The position numbers were made by a program, and so were the translations under genes. 64,000 nt of DNA from Halobacteriovoraceae bacterium (lineage in GTDB: Bacteria > Bdellovibrionota > Bacteriovoracia > Bacteriovoracales > Bacteriovoracaceae). Shown one piece after another: positions 50,222-60,935 of this stretch. The stretch lies in assembly GCA_002718735.1 (NCBI GenBank), contig PBFR01000021.1:13245-77244 (forward strand). The letters run 5' to 3'. A model generated the notes under the pieces. It was not told where the DNA came from. It saw nothing but the letters and a program-made list of their open reading frames with translations, and did not search any database. Every line of letters starts with the position of its first letter. The first letter of the stretch is position 1.

Positions 50222-50601
50222 TAAGAGTTTACCAGGTCTTTAAGATCACCAGACTCGTACATCTCTGTGATGATGTCATTACCACCAACAAGCTTTCCTT
50301 TAAAGTAAAGCTGAGGAAAGGTTGGCCAGTTGGAATACTCTTTAAGTCCTTGGCGAATGTCCATGTCCTGAAGAATGTCGAAAGTCGAGAATTTCGCACC
50401 AATATGCTTTAAAATAGCAACGGTATTTGCACTAAATCCACACTGAGGAAAGTGCTCATTGCCCTTCATAAAAAGAACCAGTTGGTCACTGTTAATAGCA
50501 GACTCTATTCTTTCTTTTAGTTCGCCGGTTACATCAGCTGGCTTGATTTCTTTAGTGGCGCCATCTTCATTTAATATTTTGAAAGGATTGTTTTGATCCA
50601 T
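50221..50601 (-). CDS. grxD: Monothiol glutaredoxin (Grx4/GrxD type)
   Basis: The 126-residue protein has a lengthened, charged N-terminus (about 20 residues) before the thioredoxin-fold domain. The active site is [10 protein letters not shown] (CGFS, one catalytic cysteine), followed by [29 protein letters not shown], containing the TFPQ and GG glutathione/cluster-binding motifs. CGFS glutaredoxins bind a glutathione-bridged [2Fe-2S] cluster with BolA, and a BolA gene sits 10 bases upstream. It follows on to the PPOX gene (TAATG overlap). Confidence 0.92.
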   Translation of the reverse strand: MDQNNPFKILNEDGATKEIKPADVTGELKERIESAINSDQLVLFMKGNEHFPQCGFSANTVAILKHIGAKFSTFDILQDMDIRQGLKEYSNWPTFPQLYFKGKLVGGNDIITEMYESGDLKDLVNS

Positions 50602-50611
50602 GATTTTCTCC

Positions 50612-50857
50612 TTATAGGTTTTGGTATTTTTCTTTGGTCATTGTTTTAATTTTGACCGCGTGAATCTTGTCTTTTAGATCTTCTTTAAGAATATCCATTA
50701 TTATCTGGTGCTGATCAATTAACATTTTTCCTTTAAAGATGTCGCTTGCAACAAAAATGTTTAGATGATCCATTGTTCCAGTAAGATCGCTAACTTCTAC
50801 GTGAGCATCTTCGATATTATTTTTGATAAGTTGTTCAACTTCTTGCATTGGTGTCAT
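50612..50857 (-). CDS. bolA: BolA-family protein
   Basis: An 81-residue protein with a BolA/IbaG-type fold: [33 protein letters not shown], then [29 protein letters not shown]. The [10 protein letters not shown] segment matches the conserved RHRxVY helix region with the histidine that coordinates the shared cluster. Adjacent and probably co-transcribed with the CGFS glutaredoxin, its known partner. Confidence 0.88.
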   Translation of the reverse strand: MTPMQEVEQLIKNNIEDAHVEVSDLTGTMDHLNIFVASDIFKGKMLIDQHQIIMDILKEDLKDKIHAVKIKTMTKEKYQNL

Positions 50858-50876
50858 TTGTCGTCCCCTTCGGAGC

Positions 50877-51266
50877 CTATAGTACTAAAAAGCTTGTTAT
50901 AAGTGTAGCTATCCTAGTAGTCAACGCGCAAAGACCAAGGATTTTATGCTTGCCTCTTTTGGTTTCATCTCCAGAATCCAACTTTTTTCCGCTGTTATAT
51001 ATAAAAATGTACAGAAGCACTGTGACAACTGCCAGAGTTACATGGATATTGAGTATGGCCGTGTTCTCCATCGCCTTGCTTGCTTTTGCTATAGCTCCAC
51101 GGGTGAGCTCAATTTGAAGGATTAAGACAATGTCCCAAATCATGGCAAGTTTCATAGTTCTAATGTGTTGAAATCTATTTTTACGCTTGCCTAAAACCTT
51201 TGAAACGCCGTATAGCATTAACGCTACAATTAGCACCGATTGAGTTTGGAATATCACTGCAGACAT
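50877..51266 (-). CDS. Four-helix membrane protein of unknown function
   Basis: A 129-residue hydrophobic protein with roughly four TM segments (FQTQSVLIVALMLYGVSKVLG, MIWDIVLILQIELTRGAI, ILNIHVTLAVVTVLLYIFIY, LGLCALTTRIATLITSFLVL). Histidines (FQHIRTMK, NIHVTL, KRGKHKILG) occur in positions reminiscent of DUF420 or cytochrome-b561-like membrane proteins, but I cannot assign a family. A GGAT ribosome site precedes ATG 51266. It follows the divergent helicase gene by 59 bases, and bolA starts 19 bases beyond its stop. Confidence 0.6.
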   Translation of the reverse strand: MSAVIFQTQSVLIVALMLYGVSKVLGKRKNRFQHIRTMKLAMIWDIVLILQIELTRGAIAKASKAMENTAILNIHVTLAVVTVLLYIFIYNSGKKLDSGDETKRGKHKILGLCALTTRIATLITSFLVL

Positions 51267-51325
51267 GTTTATATCCTTTATTAAATAATAGACATATTTT
51301 GCGCTTTAGGATTGGAATAGGCAAG

Positions 51326-54202
51326 ATGAACAAGTTAAAGAAATGGGCCGTAATTGATATTGAGACTACTGGGATTGATCCTGCTTATGATCAGATAATT
51401 GATCTGGGCTTTCTACAGTTTGAGGGGACTAAGCTGGTAAGAAGCTATAGTTCACTGGTTAGAACGGAGCAACCCGTTTCTAAATTTATCCAGAAATTGA
51501 CGGGTATCAATGAATCACAGTTGAAAGCAGCTCCACCATGGAAAACTGTGGAGCATGAGCTTCAGACTTTGAAGGAACATGAGCTGATAGCCCACAATGC
51601 ACTTTTTGAGGAAAAGTTCCTAAAAAAATACCTAGACGCGATAGAAAGTGACGAAGAAGATCGATTTCATGATTCTATGTTGTTTCTGGCCCTATTGTTT
51701 CCAGAGAAGAACTCCCTTAACCTTGAAGGTTTTTTGATTGAGCTGGGAATCAAGGACAAAGAAGATCACAGAGGACTTGAAGACTCAAAAGACTTGCTAA
51801 AGGCCATGCTTACAGCTTGTTGGCTAGTGCATCAAGACCAAGAGTTCTACCAGTTTCTAAGGGGAATCTGCGGTGATTTTAATCGACAGGATTTCTGGTT
51901 TAGAGACTTCTTGGAACTAGAGCCAAGTGAGTTAGTTGAAATTGCTGAGCAGATTGACTTTGATGTCGAAGTTACGGCAAATGCTTATGCGGAGAAGAAA
52001 TACTCCGAGCAAGAACAAGTTTTTGAGGAGTCAGACCAAAAAAGAGACCTCAATTTTTCAGGCCAAAACATCCAAGGCATCTTGAGGGATGAGGAAGGTT
52101 TATCAAGTCACTTCCCAGGGTATAAGTATAGGCAGGCACAAGAAGAGATGTCCTTAAAGGTTGGCCAAGCTTTTAACAATAATATTCATGCTCTTATCCA
52201 AGCTCCAACCGGTACAGGGAAAACAATGGGTTACCTGCTGCCAAGTACTCTTTTAACTAAAGGCAAGGGCGAGCAAGTTCTAATATCCACAGGCACCAAA
52301 ACCCTTCAGAACCAAGCTGTTCAAAAAGACATCCCGCAAATCTACAAGGTTTTAGGGCTTAATAAATCCGAGCTCAGTGTCATCAGACTCTTTGGCTCAA
52401 AGAACCACTTATGCGAGCTAAAGTTTAGAAACCAAGAGCATGATGATCTTCTGGGACAAATGGATGGCTTTGAGGAAAAATTTGCAAACGCTTATATAGA
52501 AACAATACTTTTTTATAATCAAAGAAGCCCCGACTATAACCACGTTCTAACTAGGGAAAGTATTCCGTTTGTTTTAAAAAGGCTAAATAAGTCCCTTTCA
52601 GAGCAGCAAGAAAATTTGGCCGTGGACTTTAGAGCGTGTACTGGCAGTAAGTGTCCTTTTTCAGCATCTTGCACTTATCTTCAGGGCCTTAGGAGAGCTA
52701 AGGAAGCAAACCTTATCATTGGAAATCACTCCCTACTTTTAAATTGGCCAAGAGGCTTTGACAGGCCGAAGTATGTGGTTGTTGATGAGGCACATAAAAT
52801 GGAAGGTGAGGTGACAAACGCCTTTACCATGGAGCTTGCTCAAAAAGATCTAGAAAAGCTTGCAAAAAACCTTCCTCAAATGATGGGGCCTTTATTTTAC
52901 TTATTGGGTAATGTTGAGCAGGGAAAAGAGAACCTGATCAAAGAAATTAGGTCACAATCAGTAGATTTCTCTCAAATGTTGGGAGATCACGTGGCACCCT
53001 TGCAGGAGAGTATTGAGAGAATGGCAAGGCAGTTGCCTAGATTCACAGATATTTATTGGAATGAAGCTCCCATGGTTAAGAAAGAGGCATTAAACAATGC
53101 TCTTCAAAGTGCAATATTTAATCATATTGAAAGTCTTGCATTCATACTAAAGTCTGTTTACGACCTGTTGTTTCCATACTCTGATAGGTGGGACATCAAC
53201 TCCTTTGGAGAAGATGAAAACAAGCTTACCGCTTGGTCAGCCTTTGAAAGTGCCTTCTCTCAAGTGGAAGAGGCAAGTGCTGTCTTGAATGCGATGATCA
53301 GCCCTAATGAGAAGATGGTAAACTCAATAAAATTTCACGAAGAGTTTGGATACATCTTTAGCTGTGCTCCAATCGACACTGGTGAACTTCTTTATGATAG
53401 TGTTTTAAAGGATTCAAACTCTGTTGTTTTCACCTCTGCGACACTTGCAAATCAAGAGGGATCAAAAGGCATGGCAAGTGTGGAGTGGATGACTGGTTAT
53501 AAGTACCTTGAACCTGAAAGAAGGTTTAAAACTGGCCTATTTTTGAATAACAAATTTGATTATAAAAATAATGCCAAAGTATTTGTTTCCAGTGACTCAC
53601 CTCAAATTTATGACCAAACGTACGTCGACGAGGTTCTGGAAAAAATTGTACCGGTTATTAAGAATATTGGAGGAAAAACCCTTCTTCTTTTCTCCGCAAA
53701 GACAAGATTTGAAAGAGCTATAGAGATCCTACTCAGCAAGCTAGAGAATGAAATGCCCCTATTTATTCAAGGAATGGGCAATCAGGTCGTTGAAGACTTT
53801 AAAAATACTTCGGGTGGAGTTCTCGTAGGTATGGAGTCATTTGGGGAGGGGATCGATGTGCCTGGCGATGCTTTAAAACTAATCTATATTGATAAAATTC
53901 CAGATCTTAGACGTGATATGGTGATTGACTCCAGAAGAGACTTTTACGCGAGAAGCTTTGGAAATGAATTTGTGGATTACTTTTTGGCCCACAGATGTCG
54001 CTCACTGCATCAAAAGCTTGGAAGGCTTATTAGAAGGGAGAATGACTCTGGTGCAATAATTCTTACTGACCCGCGTATTAAGAGATGGAAGGGGCAGACT
54101 CTGAAGACATTTAGGGAAATGATGAACCCCTATGAACTGGAATTTCTAGGTTTAGAGCAGGCCTGCGAGAAGGCACAGGAATTTATTGAGGCAAAATCCT
54201 AA
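51326..54202 (+). CDS. dinG: DinG-type helicase with N-terminal DnaQ-like exonuclease
   Basis: The 958-residue protein begins with a DEDD exonuclease domain (AVIDIETTG, D11/E13; HNALFEEKFLKKY; HRGLEDSKDLL) over about 160 residues. It continues as an XPD/DinG-like superfamily 2 helicase: Walker A QAPTGTGKTMGYLLP (about residue 292), four cysteines for a [4Fe-4S] cluster (NHLCELK, CTGSKCPFSASCTY), DEAH box VVDEAHKM (about residue 486), VFTSATLANQ, and GMESFGEGIDVPGD with QKLGRLIRRE. It probably unwinds and trims structured DNA, a role known for DinG. ATG 51326 (MNKLKKWAV) is the true start. Confidence 0.88.
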   Translation: MNKLKKWAVIDIETTGIDPAYDQIIDLGFLQFEGTKLVRSYSSLVRTEQPVSKFIQKLTGINESQLKAAPPWKTVEHELQTLKEHELIAHNALFEEKFLKKYLDAIESDEEDRFHDSMLFLALLFPEKNSLNLEGFLIELGIKDKEDHRGLEDSKDLLKAMLTACWLVHQDQEFYQFLRGICGDFNRQDFWFRDFLELEPSELVEIAEQIDFDVEVTANAYAEKKYSEQEQVFEESDQKRDLNFSGQNIQGILRDEEGLSSHFPGYKYRQAQEEMSLKVGQAFNNNIHALIQAPTGTGKTMGYLLPSTLLTKGKGEQVLISTGTKTLQNQAVQKDIPQIYKVLGLNKSELSVIRLFGSKNHLCELKFRNQEHDDLLGQMDGFEEKFANAYIETILFYNQRSPDYNHVLTRESIPFVLKRLNKSLSEQQENLAVDFRACTGSKCPFSASCTYLQGLRRAKEANLIIGNHSLLLNWPRGFDRPKYVVVDEAHKMEGEVTNAFTMELAQKDLEKLAKNLPQMMGPLFYLLGNVEQGKENLIKEIRSQSVDFSQMLGDHVAPLQESIERMARQLPRFTDIYWNEAPMVKKEALNNALQSAIFNHIESLAFILKSVYDLLFPYSDRWDINSFGEDENKLTAWSAFESAFSQVEEASAVLNAMISPNEKMVNSIKFHEEFGYIFSCAPIDTGELLYDSVLKDSNSVVFTSATLANQEGSKGMASVEWMTGYKYLEPERRFKTGLFLNNKFDYKNNAKVFVSSDSPQIYDQTYVDEVLEKIVPVIKNIGGKTLLLFSAKTRFERAIEILLSKLENEMPLFIQGMGNQVVEDFKNTSGGVLVGMESFGEGIDVPGDALKLIYIDKIPDLRRDMVIDSRRDFYARSFGNEFVDYFLAHRCRSLHQKLGRLIRRENDSGAIILTDPRIKRWKGQTLKTFREMMNPYELEFLGLEQACEKAQEFIEAKS

Positions 54203-54924
54203 AAAAGATCTTTGTACTCTGTTTCAAAGTTCTTGAGATTCTGAACTTCAATTTGAATGTCATCGGCGAAGACAGCCTTGTAAGGGATCTGATAGTGTTT
54301 GCTTAAATAGATGGAGTAGCCTTTTGTATTGGGGTTTCTGGCCTTATCATCCTCAAAGACTTTGCAGTGAGTTGCCTGAAGTTCCGTATCGCCAACAAAG
54401 ATTGGTACGGGTTCAAGGCTGCTTAGTTCAATGAAAATCTCAGATTCTTTGAAAGGGCCCTCATACTCCCAGACATTACTAGAAGAAATTATATTGTAAG
54501 AAGTCCTATGGACTGGATCAAGTTTCTTGGCGGCGGTGGCCAGCATTGTTGTTGAAAAGGCAGGAGCTGCAATATGGAACTTTCCGGTGATAATCTTTTC
54601 TGTTTCATGAATTCCGTCAGTGCCCCTAAAAGTATAGCGTACGTTTTTATCTTTCAAGTCTACAACATAGCGCTCCACGCTTTTGCTGCCACCTAGAAGT
54701 CTTTTCACCTTCAAGTTCAATGGCTCAAACTTTTTGGAGAGTTTGTAGTCTACTAGAACTTTTAAAAACTCGCCTGTTTCGACCCTTGATGTAAGTTCAG
54801 CATTGAATATGATTCGTCCATGAGAGCCATCCTCTTTGAAGACAGAAAAAGTCTCTTCGCAGTAAACCTGATCTCCCTGGTAGTAGTTGTATTTACCTTC
54901 AATGATCTTTTCTTGAAAACTCAT
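54199..54924 (-). CDS. Conserved-looking cytoplasmic protein, unknown
   Basis: A 241-residue protein without signal peptide or TM helix, beta-rich in pattern (YNYYQGDQVYCEETFSVFKEDGSHGRIIFNAE, VERYVVDLKDKNVRYTFRGTDGIHE, FHIAAPAFSTTMLAT). It resembles in composition domains that bind substrate in START- or lipocalin-like folds, but no family is recognised. The ATG lacks a good ribosome site. It is convergent with dinG, overlapping by 4 bases, and divergent from nqrA, with the palindromic 54933-54946 repeat between them. Confidence 0.6.
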   Translation of the reverse strand: MSFQEKIIEGKYNYYQGDQVYCEETFSVFKEDGSHGRIIFNAELTSRVETGEFLKVLVDYKLSKKFEPLNLKVKRLLGGSKSVERYVVDLKDKNVRYTFRGTDGIHETEKIITGKFHIAAPAFSTTMLATAAKKLDPVHRTSYNIISSSNVWEYEGPFKESEIFIELSSLEPVPIFVGDTELQATHCKVFEDDKARNPNTKGYSIYLSKHYQIPYKAVFADDIQIEVQNLKNFETEYKDLF

Positions 54925-54932
54925 AAGATTGT

Positions 54933-54946
54933 TTGACCCCGGTCAA
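54933..54946. promoter_or_regulatory. Inverted repeat TTGACC-CC-GGTCAA
   Basis: A perfect 6-bp inverted repeat separated by two bases, 9 bases upstream of the start of the minus-strand gene and about 120 bases upstream of nqrA. It could be an operator for the short divergent region, or overlap the -35 of either promoter. Confidence 0.35.
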
Positions 54947-55063
54947 TGTTGTGAAACTTTCTTTTGCCTAGTTTGCTTTGCCTCATTGTCATTATAGCTT
55001 GAATTATGATATTTAGTGAATGTTTATCAAGACAATTAATTTTACTTAAAAGGTGCGCGAGAG

Positions 55064-56401
55064 ATGATTAAAATCAAAAAGGGCCTTAATTTGCCTATTG
55101 AGGGCACTCCTGAACAAAAAGTTCACCAGGGGCCAAAAGTATCTAAAGTCGCTCTGATAGGGGATGACGTTGTTGGCATGAAGCCAACAATGGAAGTTCA
55201 AATCGGGGATAAAGTTAAAGTCGGCCAGCTTCTTTACACTGACAAGAAAACCGAGGGTGTGAGATACACGTCTCCAGCTAGCGGTGAAGTCGTAGAGATA
55301 AATAGAGGTGCTAGACGAGCTTTTCAATCAGTAGTTATTAAAGTTGAAGGCGATGACCATCAAGATTTTGAATCTTACAAGGGTTCTGAGCTTTCAGGTT
55401 ATAAGGATGCTGATGTTAGAGCACTTCTTCTTGAGTCAGGTATGTGGCCAAGTTTGAGAAGACGTCCTTTCTCAAAAGCTGCAAGACCAGACGAGACTCC
55501 AAGCAGTATTTTTGTTACAGCTATCGACACTCATCCTTTGGCAGCTGATCCTGCAATAGTTATTAAAGAGCAGGAAACTGCATTTAAAAATGGTTTGAAG
55601 GTTCTAGGCAAAATTGCAAAAGTTCACTTGTGTACAGAAGCAAGCTCAACTGTGGTTGGAGCTGATGTTGAAAACGTTTCTGAGACTAAGTTTAGTGGAC
55701 CGCATCCGGCAGGATTAGCGGGAACTCACATTCACCACTTAGATCCAGTCGGTGAAAACAAGTTTGTTTGGTATATCAACTACCAAGAAGTAATTGCTGT
55801 TGGAAAGCTGTTTGAAACTGGAAAGCTTTTCACTGACAGAGTTGTTGCTCTTGCTGGACCTGTTGCAAGAAACCCTAGACTTATCAAAACTAGAGTAGGC
55901 GCATCTATAGACGAACTAATCAAAGGCGAGACTTTTGAAGCTGACGAAATTAGACCTGTTTCAGGATCTGTTTTTGCTGGTAGAGAGGCCCGCGGCCCAT
56001 TCGCATACCTTGGAAGATTCCATAATCAAATCTCACTTCTTAAAGAAGGAAAAGAGAGAGAATTTCTTGGGTGGCACAGTCCAGGTCTAAATAAATTTTC
56101 TGTTAAGCCTATTTACCTATCAGCATTTAGCAGCAAGAAATTTGCTATGAATACCAACAAAAACGGAAGCCTTAGAGCTATCGTTCCAATTGGTTCATAC
56201 GAGAAGGTAATGCCACTTGATATTCTTCCGACGTATTTCATTAGAACGATCATGGCCAGAAATACTGACATGGCCGTAAAGCTTGGTGCTTTGGAATTGG
56301 ATGAAGAAGATGTGGCGCTTTGTACTTTTGTTGACCCAGGCAAGAACGATTTTGGCCCGGTTCTAAGAGAAAACCTAGAGACCATTGAGAAGGAAGGATA
56401 A
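55064..56401 (+). CDS. nqrA: Na+-translocating NADH:quinone reductase subunit A
   Basis: Cytoplasmic-side quinone-related subunit of Na+-NQR, 445 residues. It begins [20 protein letters not shown] and includes [21 protein letters not shown] (biotinyl-like fold) and [22 protein letters not shown]. First gene of nqrABCDEF, which ends at a strong terminator (60892-60919). Its stop overlaps the nqrB ATG by one base. Confidence 0.95.
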   Translation: MIKIKKGLNLPIEGTPEQKVHQGPKVSKVALIGDDVVGMKPTMEVQIGDKVKVGQLLYTDKKTEGVRYTSPASGEVVEINRGARRAFQSVVIKVEGDDHQDFESYKGSELSGYKDADVRALLLESGMWPSLRRRPFSKAARPDETPSSIFVTAIDTHPLAADPAIVIKEQETAFKNGLKVLGKIAKVHLCTEASSTVVGADVENVSETKFSGPHPAGLAGTHIHHLDPVGENKFVWYINYQEVIAVGKLFETGKLFTDRVVALAGPVARNPRLIKTRVGASIDELIKGETFEADEIRPVSGSVFAGREARGPFAYLGRFHNQISLLKEGKEREFLGWHSPGLNKFSVKPIYLSAFSSKKFAMNTNKNGSLRAIVPIGSYEKVMPLDILPTYFIRTIMARNTDMAVKLGALELDEEDVALCTFVDPGKNDFGPVLRENLETIEKEG

Positions 56402-57600
56402 TGAAGTTTTTAAGAGATTTTCTAGATAGCAAAGAGCATCTCTTTCATAAGGGCGGGAAACTTGAAAAAATGTATCCTCTTTATGAAGCGATCGACACTT
56501 TTGCTTATACTCCGGCTGACGTTACTGCCGGTCAAACACACGTAAGAGACGGTATCGACCTTAAAAGAACCATGATTACTGTGGCAATGGCATTGTTCCC
56601 AGTAATCATTTGGACTCTTTATAATACAGGTTATCAGGCCAATAGCGTTCTAGCTTCCACTGGAGCTGAAGCTGAAGGTTGGAGAGCATCTGTTATGGCA
56701 TTGCTTGGCCTTGCTCACGACCCTGCAAATATCGCATCTAATATGATTTACGGATTTCTATGGTTCTTTCCAGTATTTTTGGTAACCCAAATTGCTGGTG
56801 GTACTGTTGAGCTGATTTTTTCCGTAGTTAGAAAGCACGAAATTAATGAGGGATTCCTAGTAACAGGAATTCTATACCCGTTGATTCTTCCTCCAACAAT
56901 TCCTTTGTGGCAAGTAGCTATAGGGATCATCTTTGGTGTTCTTGTTGGAAAAGAGATATACGGTGGTACAGGTAAAAACATCTTTAACCCTGCACTTACA
57001 GCAAGAGCATTCTTGTTCTTTGCATACCCCGCTCAAATTAGTGGTGACGCTGTATGGACTGCTGTTGATGGCTTCACTGGAGCTACTGCTCTTGGACAGG
57101 CTGCTGCTGGCGGACTTGATGCTGTAACTTATTCTTGGAGTGAATTGTTTTTTGGACTTGTTCCTGGATCAATGGGTGAGACTTCAACACTTGCATGTCT
57201 TCTAGGAGCTGTTTACTTGATAGCAACGGGGATCGGTTCATGGACGATAATGCTTTCAGTTGTCGTTGGTATGATTGTTACTTCTATGGGTCTTAACCTT
57301 ATTGGAAGTGAAACAAACTTTATGTTCAATATACCTTGGTACTATCACTTTGTTATGGGTGGATTTGCATTCGCTTTCGTTTTCATGGCAACTGATCCAG
57401 TATCGGCAAGTATGACAACTAAAGGAAAGTGGTTCTACGGATTTGGGATTGGTGTAATGGGTATTGTCGTAAGATGTATTAACCCTGCATTCCCAGAGGG
57501 ATGGATGTTGGCAATTCTATTTATGAATTCTATGAGTCCATTGATTGACTACTTTGTAATTAACAGCAATATCAAAAGAAGGGTGGCCAGAAATGGGTAA
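56401..57600 (+). CDS. nqrB: Na+-translocating NADH:quinone reductase subunit B
   Basis: Polytopic membrane subunit of 399 residues that carries a covalent FMN on a threonine in a [12 protein letters not shown] motif (about residue 223) and binds riboflavin at the Na+ path. Blocks [14 protein letters not shown] ([21 protein letters not shown]), [33 protein letters not shown] and [19 protein letters not shown] are conserved in NqrB/RnfD. It overlaps nqrC by 8 bases. Confidence 0.96.
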   Translation: MKFLRDFLDSKEHLFHKGGKLEKMYPLYEAIDTFAYTPADVTAGQTHVRDGIDLKRTMITVAMALFPVIIWTLYNTGYQANSVLASTGAEAEGWRASVMALLGLAHDPANIASNMIYGFLWFFPVFLVTQIAGGTVELIFSVVRKHEINEGFLVTGILYPLILPPTIPLWQVAIGIIFGVLVGKEIYGGTGKNIFNPALTARAFLFFAYPAQISGDAVWTAVDGFTGATALGQAAAGGLDAVTYSWSELFFGLVPGSMGETSTLACLLGAVYLIATGIGSWTIMLSVVVGMIVTSMGLNLIGSETNFMFNIPWYYHFVMGGFAFAFVFMATDPVSASMTTKGKWFYGFGIGVMGIVVRCINPAFPEGWMLAILFMNSMSPLIDYFVINSNIKRRVARNG

Positions 57601-58369
57601 TAATGTAGGAAAAACGTTATTTGTCGCTTTTGCTTTGTGCTTGGTTTGTTCTGTTTTGGTTTCCAGCACTGCTGTCAGCCTTAAAGATAAGCAAGCTCAA
57701 AATGCGGCTTTAGATATGAAAAAGAACGTCCTAAGTGCGGCTGGACTATTAGAGGCCGACACGGACGTAAACGAAGTGTTCTCAAAATTCACAACTGTAC
57801 TAGTTAATCTTGAAACTGGTGAAATTGTTGATGATATGGATACTCAAGCTTACAACCAAAGAGAGGCACAAAAGAAGCCAGATCTTAGTGTTGCAATTCC
57901 TGCTGAAGCTGACTTGGCCGGCCTTAGCCGCAGAGCTAAATTCGGTAAAGTTTTTGTTTATAAGGATGAGCAAGGTGAGTCTCAAATCTATATCTTTCAC
58001 ATAACTTCAAAAGGGCTATGGTCTACAATGTATGGATTTATGGCACTTGGAGCTGATCTTAACACTGTTAAAGGATTCGGTTACTACGCTCAAGGAGAGA
58101 CTCCTGGTCTTGGTGGTGAAGTAGACAATCCAAAGTGGAAAGGTCAATGGGTTGGAAAGAATGTTTATAATGAAGAAGAAGTTGTTGCTCTTAAGCTTTC
58201 AAAAGGAACTGCTCCTAAAGAAGGTCCGGTTGCAGAGTACAGAGTGGACGGCCTAAGTGGAGCGACAATTACTGCAAACGGAGTAAGCTCTTCAATTAAG
58301 TATTGGTTTAGCGATCATGGGTATGGCAAGTTCATCGACATGGTTAAAGGCGGCGAGGTGACAATATGA
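57593..58369 (+). CDS. nqrC: Na+-translocating NADH:quinone reductase subunit C
   Basis: The 258-residue subunit has one N-terminal helix ([21 protein letters not shown]) and a periplasmic domain carrying covalent FMN on the threonine of [12 protein letters not shown] (about residue 223). [19 protein letters not shown] is the family FMN-binding surface. It overlaps nqrB by 8 bases and nqrD by 4. Confidence 0.95.
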   Translation: MGNNVGKTLFVAFALCLVCSVLVSSTAVSLKDKQAQNAALDMKKNVLSAAGLLEADTDVNEVFSKFTTVLVNLETGEIVDDMDTQAYNQREAQKKPDLSVAIPAEADLAGLSRRAKFGKVFVYKDEQGESQIYIFHITSKGLWSTMYGFMALGADLNTVKGFGYYAQGETPGLGGEVDNPKWKGQWVGKNVYNEEEVVALKLSKGTAPKEGPVAEYRVDGLSGATITANGVSSSIKYWFSDHGYGKFIDMVKGGEVTI

Positions 58370-58986
58370 AAATAAAAGAATTGGTATTTGACCCCATTTT
58401 AAAGAACAACCCAATTGCTTTACAAATCCTTGGTGTTTGTTCTGCTCTAGCTGTTACGGTTCAGCTAAAGAACGTTATTGTTATGTGTGCCGCTGTTACC
58501 TTGGTTGTTGCTCTGGCAAACATGAGTGTGTCAATCATTAGAAATCATATCCCTGGAAGTATTAGAATTATCGTTCAGATGACCATTATTGCTTCGTTGG
58601 TTATTATTGCAGAACAGTTCTTAAAAGCTTTCCTTTTTGACCAGTGGAAAACAATGGCAGTTTATGTTGGTTTGATCATCACGAACTGTATTGTTATGGG
58701 ACGTACAGAAGCATTTGCTCTAAAGAACAATCCAATTGCATCTTTCTTTGATGGTATTGGAAATGGACTTGGCTACTCATTCATTCTTATCTTTGTTGGT
58801 TTTTTCCGCGAGCTTTTTGGTTCAGGAAAAGTATTTGGATACACTGTATTTGAATTAACTAAAGATGGGGGATGGTATCAAGCAAATGGTTTGGCGCTAT
58901 TGCCACCAAGTGCGTTTTTTCTTATTGGATTAATCATCTGGATTCTTAGAACCAAAGATCCTAGCCAGGTAGAGCCTCAGGCCTAG
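58366..58986 (+). CDS. nqrD: Na+-translocating NADH:quinone reductase subunit D
   Basis: A six-helix membrane subunit of 206 residues. [12 protein letters not shown] and [17 protein letters not shown] carry the two cysteines that, with two from NqrE, bind the intramembrane iron-sulfur centre known in this complex. [11 protein letters not shown] is the family motif. Its ATG overlaps the nqrC stop. Confidence 0.95.
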   Translation: MKIKELVFDPILKNNPIALQILGVCSALAVTVQLKNVIVMCAAVTLVVALANMSVSIIRNHIPGSIRIIVQMTIIASLVIIAEQFLKAFLFDQWKTMAVYVGLIITNCIVMGRTEAFALKNNPIASFFDGIGNGLGYSFILIFVGFFRELFGSGKVFGYTVFELTKDGGWYQANGLALLPPSAFFLIGLIIWILRTKDPSQVEPQA

Positions 58987-58998
58987 GAGGAGTAGAAA

Positions 58999-59610
58999 AT
59001 GTTAGAACACTACACGAATTTAATCATTAAAGCTGTTTTTATTGAAAACCTTGCATTGGCCTATTTCTTGGGGATGTGTACTTACTTGGCAGTTTCCAAG
59101 AAAGTGGCGACATCTCTTGGTCTAGGTGTTGCTGTTATTGTTGTTCAGACGATTACTATCCCTGTAAACAACCTTCTTTATAATTACTTTTTGAAAGAAG
59201 GTGCACTTGCATGGGCCGGTTACCCTGGAACTGACCTATCATTTCTTGGTCTGATCTCTTACATTGGCGTTATTGCAGCAATGGTCCAGATACTAGAGAT
59301 GACTTTGGATAAGTTCTTCCCAGCTCTTTACAACACCCTTGGTATTTTCTTGCCACTTATTACTGTTAACTGTGCAATCTTGGGTGGTTCACTGTTTATG
59401 GTTGAGAGAGATTATACATTCGGCGAGTCTGTCGCTTATGGTATTGGTTCCGGTATTGGTTGGGCATTCGCGATTGCATTGCTTGCTGGTATCAGAGAAA
59501 AAATGGATTACTCTGACGTGCCTGCTGGGCTTAGAGGACTAGGGATAACTTTTGTTACTTCTGGACTCCTGGCTATTTGCTTCATGTCGTTTGGCGGAAT
59601 TCAACTTTAA
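58999..59610 (+). CDS. nqrE: Na+-translocating NADH:quinone reductase subunit E
   Basis: The 203-residue subunit is a six-helix homologue of NqrD in opposite orientation. [13 protein letters not shown] and [13 protein letters not shown] provide its two conserved cysteines. GGAG stands 9 bases ahead of the [24 protein letters not shown] is typical. Confidence 0.96.
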   Translation: MLEHYTNLIIKAVFIENLALAYFLGMCTYLAVSKKVATSLGLGVAVIVVQTITIPVNNLLYNYFLKEGALAWAGYPGTDLSFLGLISYIGVIAAMVQILEMTLDKFFPALYNTLGIFLPLITVNCAILGGSLFMVERDYTFGESVAYGIGSGIGWAFAIALLAGIREKMDYSDVPAGLRGLGITFVTSGLLAICFMSFGGIQL

Positions 59611-59639
59611 TAATAGGTAACAGATAAAGGTAAAATATT

Positions 59640-60863
59640 ATGAATGAAATAGTATTAGGCGTTGCGATGTTTACCGGAGTGATCTTGGCCCTGACTGGCC
59701 TGATCCTTGTTGCCAGGTCAAAACTGGTTGCCTCTGGAAATATCACTATTAACGTTAATGGCGAAAAAGACATTAAGGTCGCTCCTGGCGACAAACTTCT
59801 AAACGCTTTGGCTTCTGAAAAGATCTTCTTGTCATCTGCTTGTGGTGGCGGTGGTACCTGTGGTCAATGTGTGGCGAAAGTATTTGAAGGTGGCGGAGAA
59901 ATTCTTCCTACTGAAAAAACTCACATCACAAAAGGTGAGGCAAGAGAAGGTTGGAGACTTACTTGTCAGGTTAACTGTAAACAAGACATGAAGATCGAAG
60001 TTCCTGAAGAAGTTTTTGGTGTAAGAAAATGGACTTGTAAGGTTAGATCAAACCATAACGTTGCAACTTTCATTAAAGAGCTTGTTCTAGAGCTACCTGA
60101 AGGTGAGGAAGTTCCATTTAGAGCTGGTGGATTTATTCAAATTGAAAGACCTGCTGGGCTTGATATCGACTTCAAAAACTTTGAAGTTGAAGAAGAGTAT
60201 AGAGAAGACTGGGACAAATTTAATCTTTGGCAATATAGATCTAAAGAGGATGAGGAAACAATTAGAGCATACTCTATGGCAAACTACCCTGAAGAAAAGG
60301 GTATCATCATGCTAAATGTTAGAATTGCAACACCTCCACCAAATAATCCAAGCGTTCCTCCTGGAAAGATGTCTTCTTACATCTTTGATCTTAAGCCAGG
60401 TGATGAGTGTGTTATCTCTGGTCCGTTTGGTGAATTCTTCGCCAGAGATACTGATAAAGAAATGGTTTTTGTTGGCGGCGGTGCTGGTATGGCCCCAATG
60501 AGATCTCATATCTTTGATCAGTTCAGAAGAATTAAAACTAATAGAAAAGTAACTTTCTGGTATGGAGCAAGGTCTAAGAGAGAGATGTTCTACGAGGACG
60601 ACTTTGATATGATCCAGAGAGAGAACGATAACTTCTCTTGGCATGTGGCCTTATCAGATGCTTTACCTGAGGATAAGTGGGAAGGATACACTGGGTTTAT
60701 TCACCAGGTTCTTCATGATGAATACCTTAGCAAACACCCAGCTCCTGAGGATTGCGAGTACTACCTATGTGGACCTCCAATTATGAACAAGTGTGTTATT
60801 GACATGCTTGTAGATCTTGGAGTTGAGCGCGAAGACATTATGCTTGATGATTTTGGCGGCTAA
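59640..60863 (+). CDS. nqrF: Na+-translocating NADH:quinone reductase subunit F
   Basis: The NADH-oxidising subunit of 407 residues. One N-terminal helix, then a [2Fe-2S] ferredoxin domain ([16 protein letters not shown], with LTCQ as fourth ligand), then FAD binding ([10 protein letters not shown]) and NADH binding ([17 protein letters not shown]), ending [12 protein letters not shown]. It passes electrons from NADH through FAD and the 2Fe-2S centre into the Na+-pumping subunits. Ends just before a strong terminator. Confidence 0.97.
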   Translation: MNEIVLGVAMFTGVILALTGLILVARSKLVASGNITINVNGEKDIKVAPGDKLLNALASEKIFLSSACGGGGTCGQCVAKVFEGGGEILPTEKTHITKGEAREGWRLTCQVNCKQDMKIEVPEEVFGVRKWTCKVRSNHNVATFIKELVLELPEGEEVPFRAGGFIQIERPAGLDIDFKNFEVEEEYREDWDKFNLWQYRSKEDEETIRAYSMANYPEEKGIIMLNVRIATPPPNNPSVPPGKMSSYIFDLKPGDECVISGPFGEFFARDTDKEMVFVGGGAGMAPMRSHIFDQFRRIKTNRKVTFWYGARSKREMFYEDDFDMIQRENDNFSWHVALSDALPEDKWEGYTGFIHQVLHDEYLSKHPAPEDCEYYLCGPPIMNKCVIDMLVDLGVEREDIMLDDFGG

Positions 60864-60891
60864 AAATAAGTTTCAATTTATTTTTTATAAG

Positions 60892-60919
60892 GGGAAGGCG
60901 AAGGCCTTCCCTTTTTTTT
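60892..60919 (+). terminator. Intrinsic terminator of the nqr operon
   Basis: GGGAAGGC (60892-60899) pairs with GCCTTCCC (60904-60911) around a 4-base loop, followed by eight Ts. It lies 29 bases after the nqrF stop. Confidence 0.92.
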
Positions 60920-60935
60920 ATGAAATTTCAGAGAG

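Noticed and set aside
54933..54946. The TTGACC repeat as a simple -35 element for nqrA
   Set aside because: No -10 hexamer stands 16-18 bases downstream.
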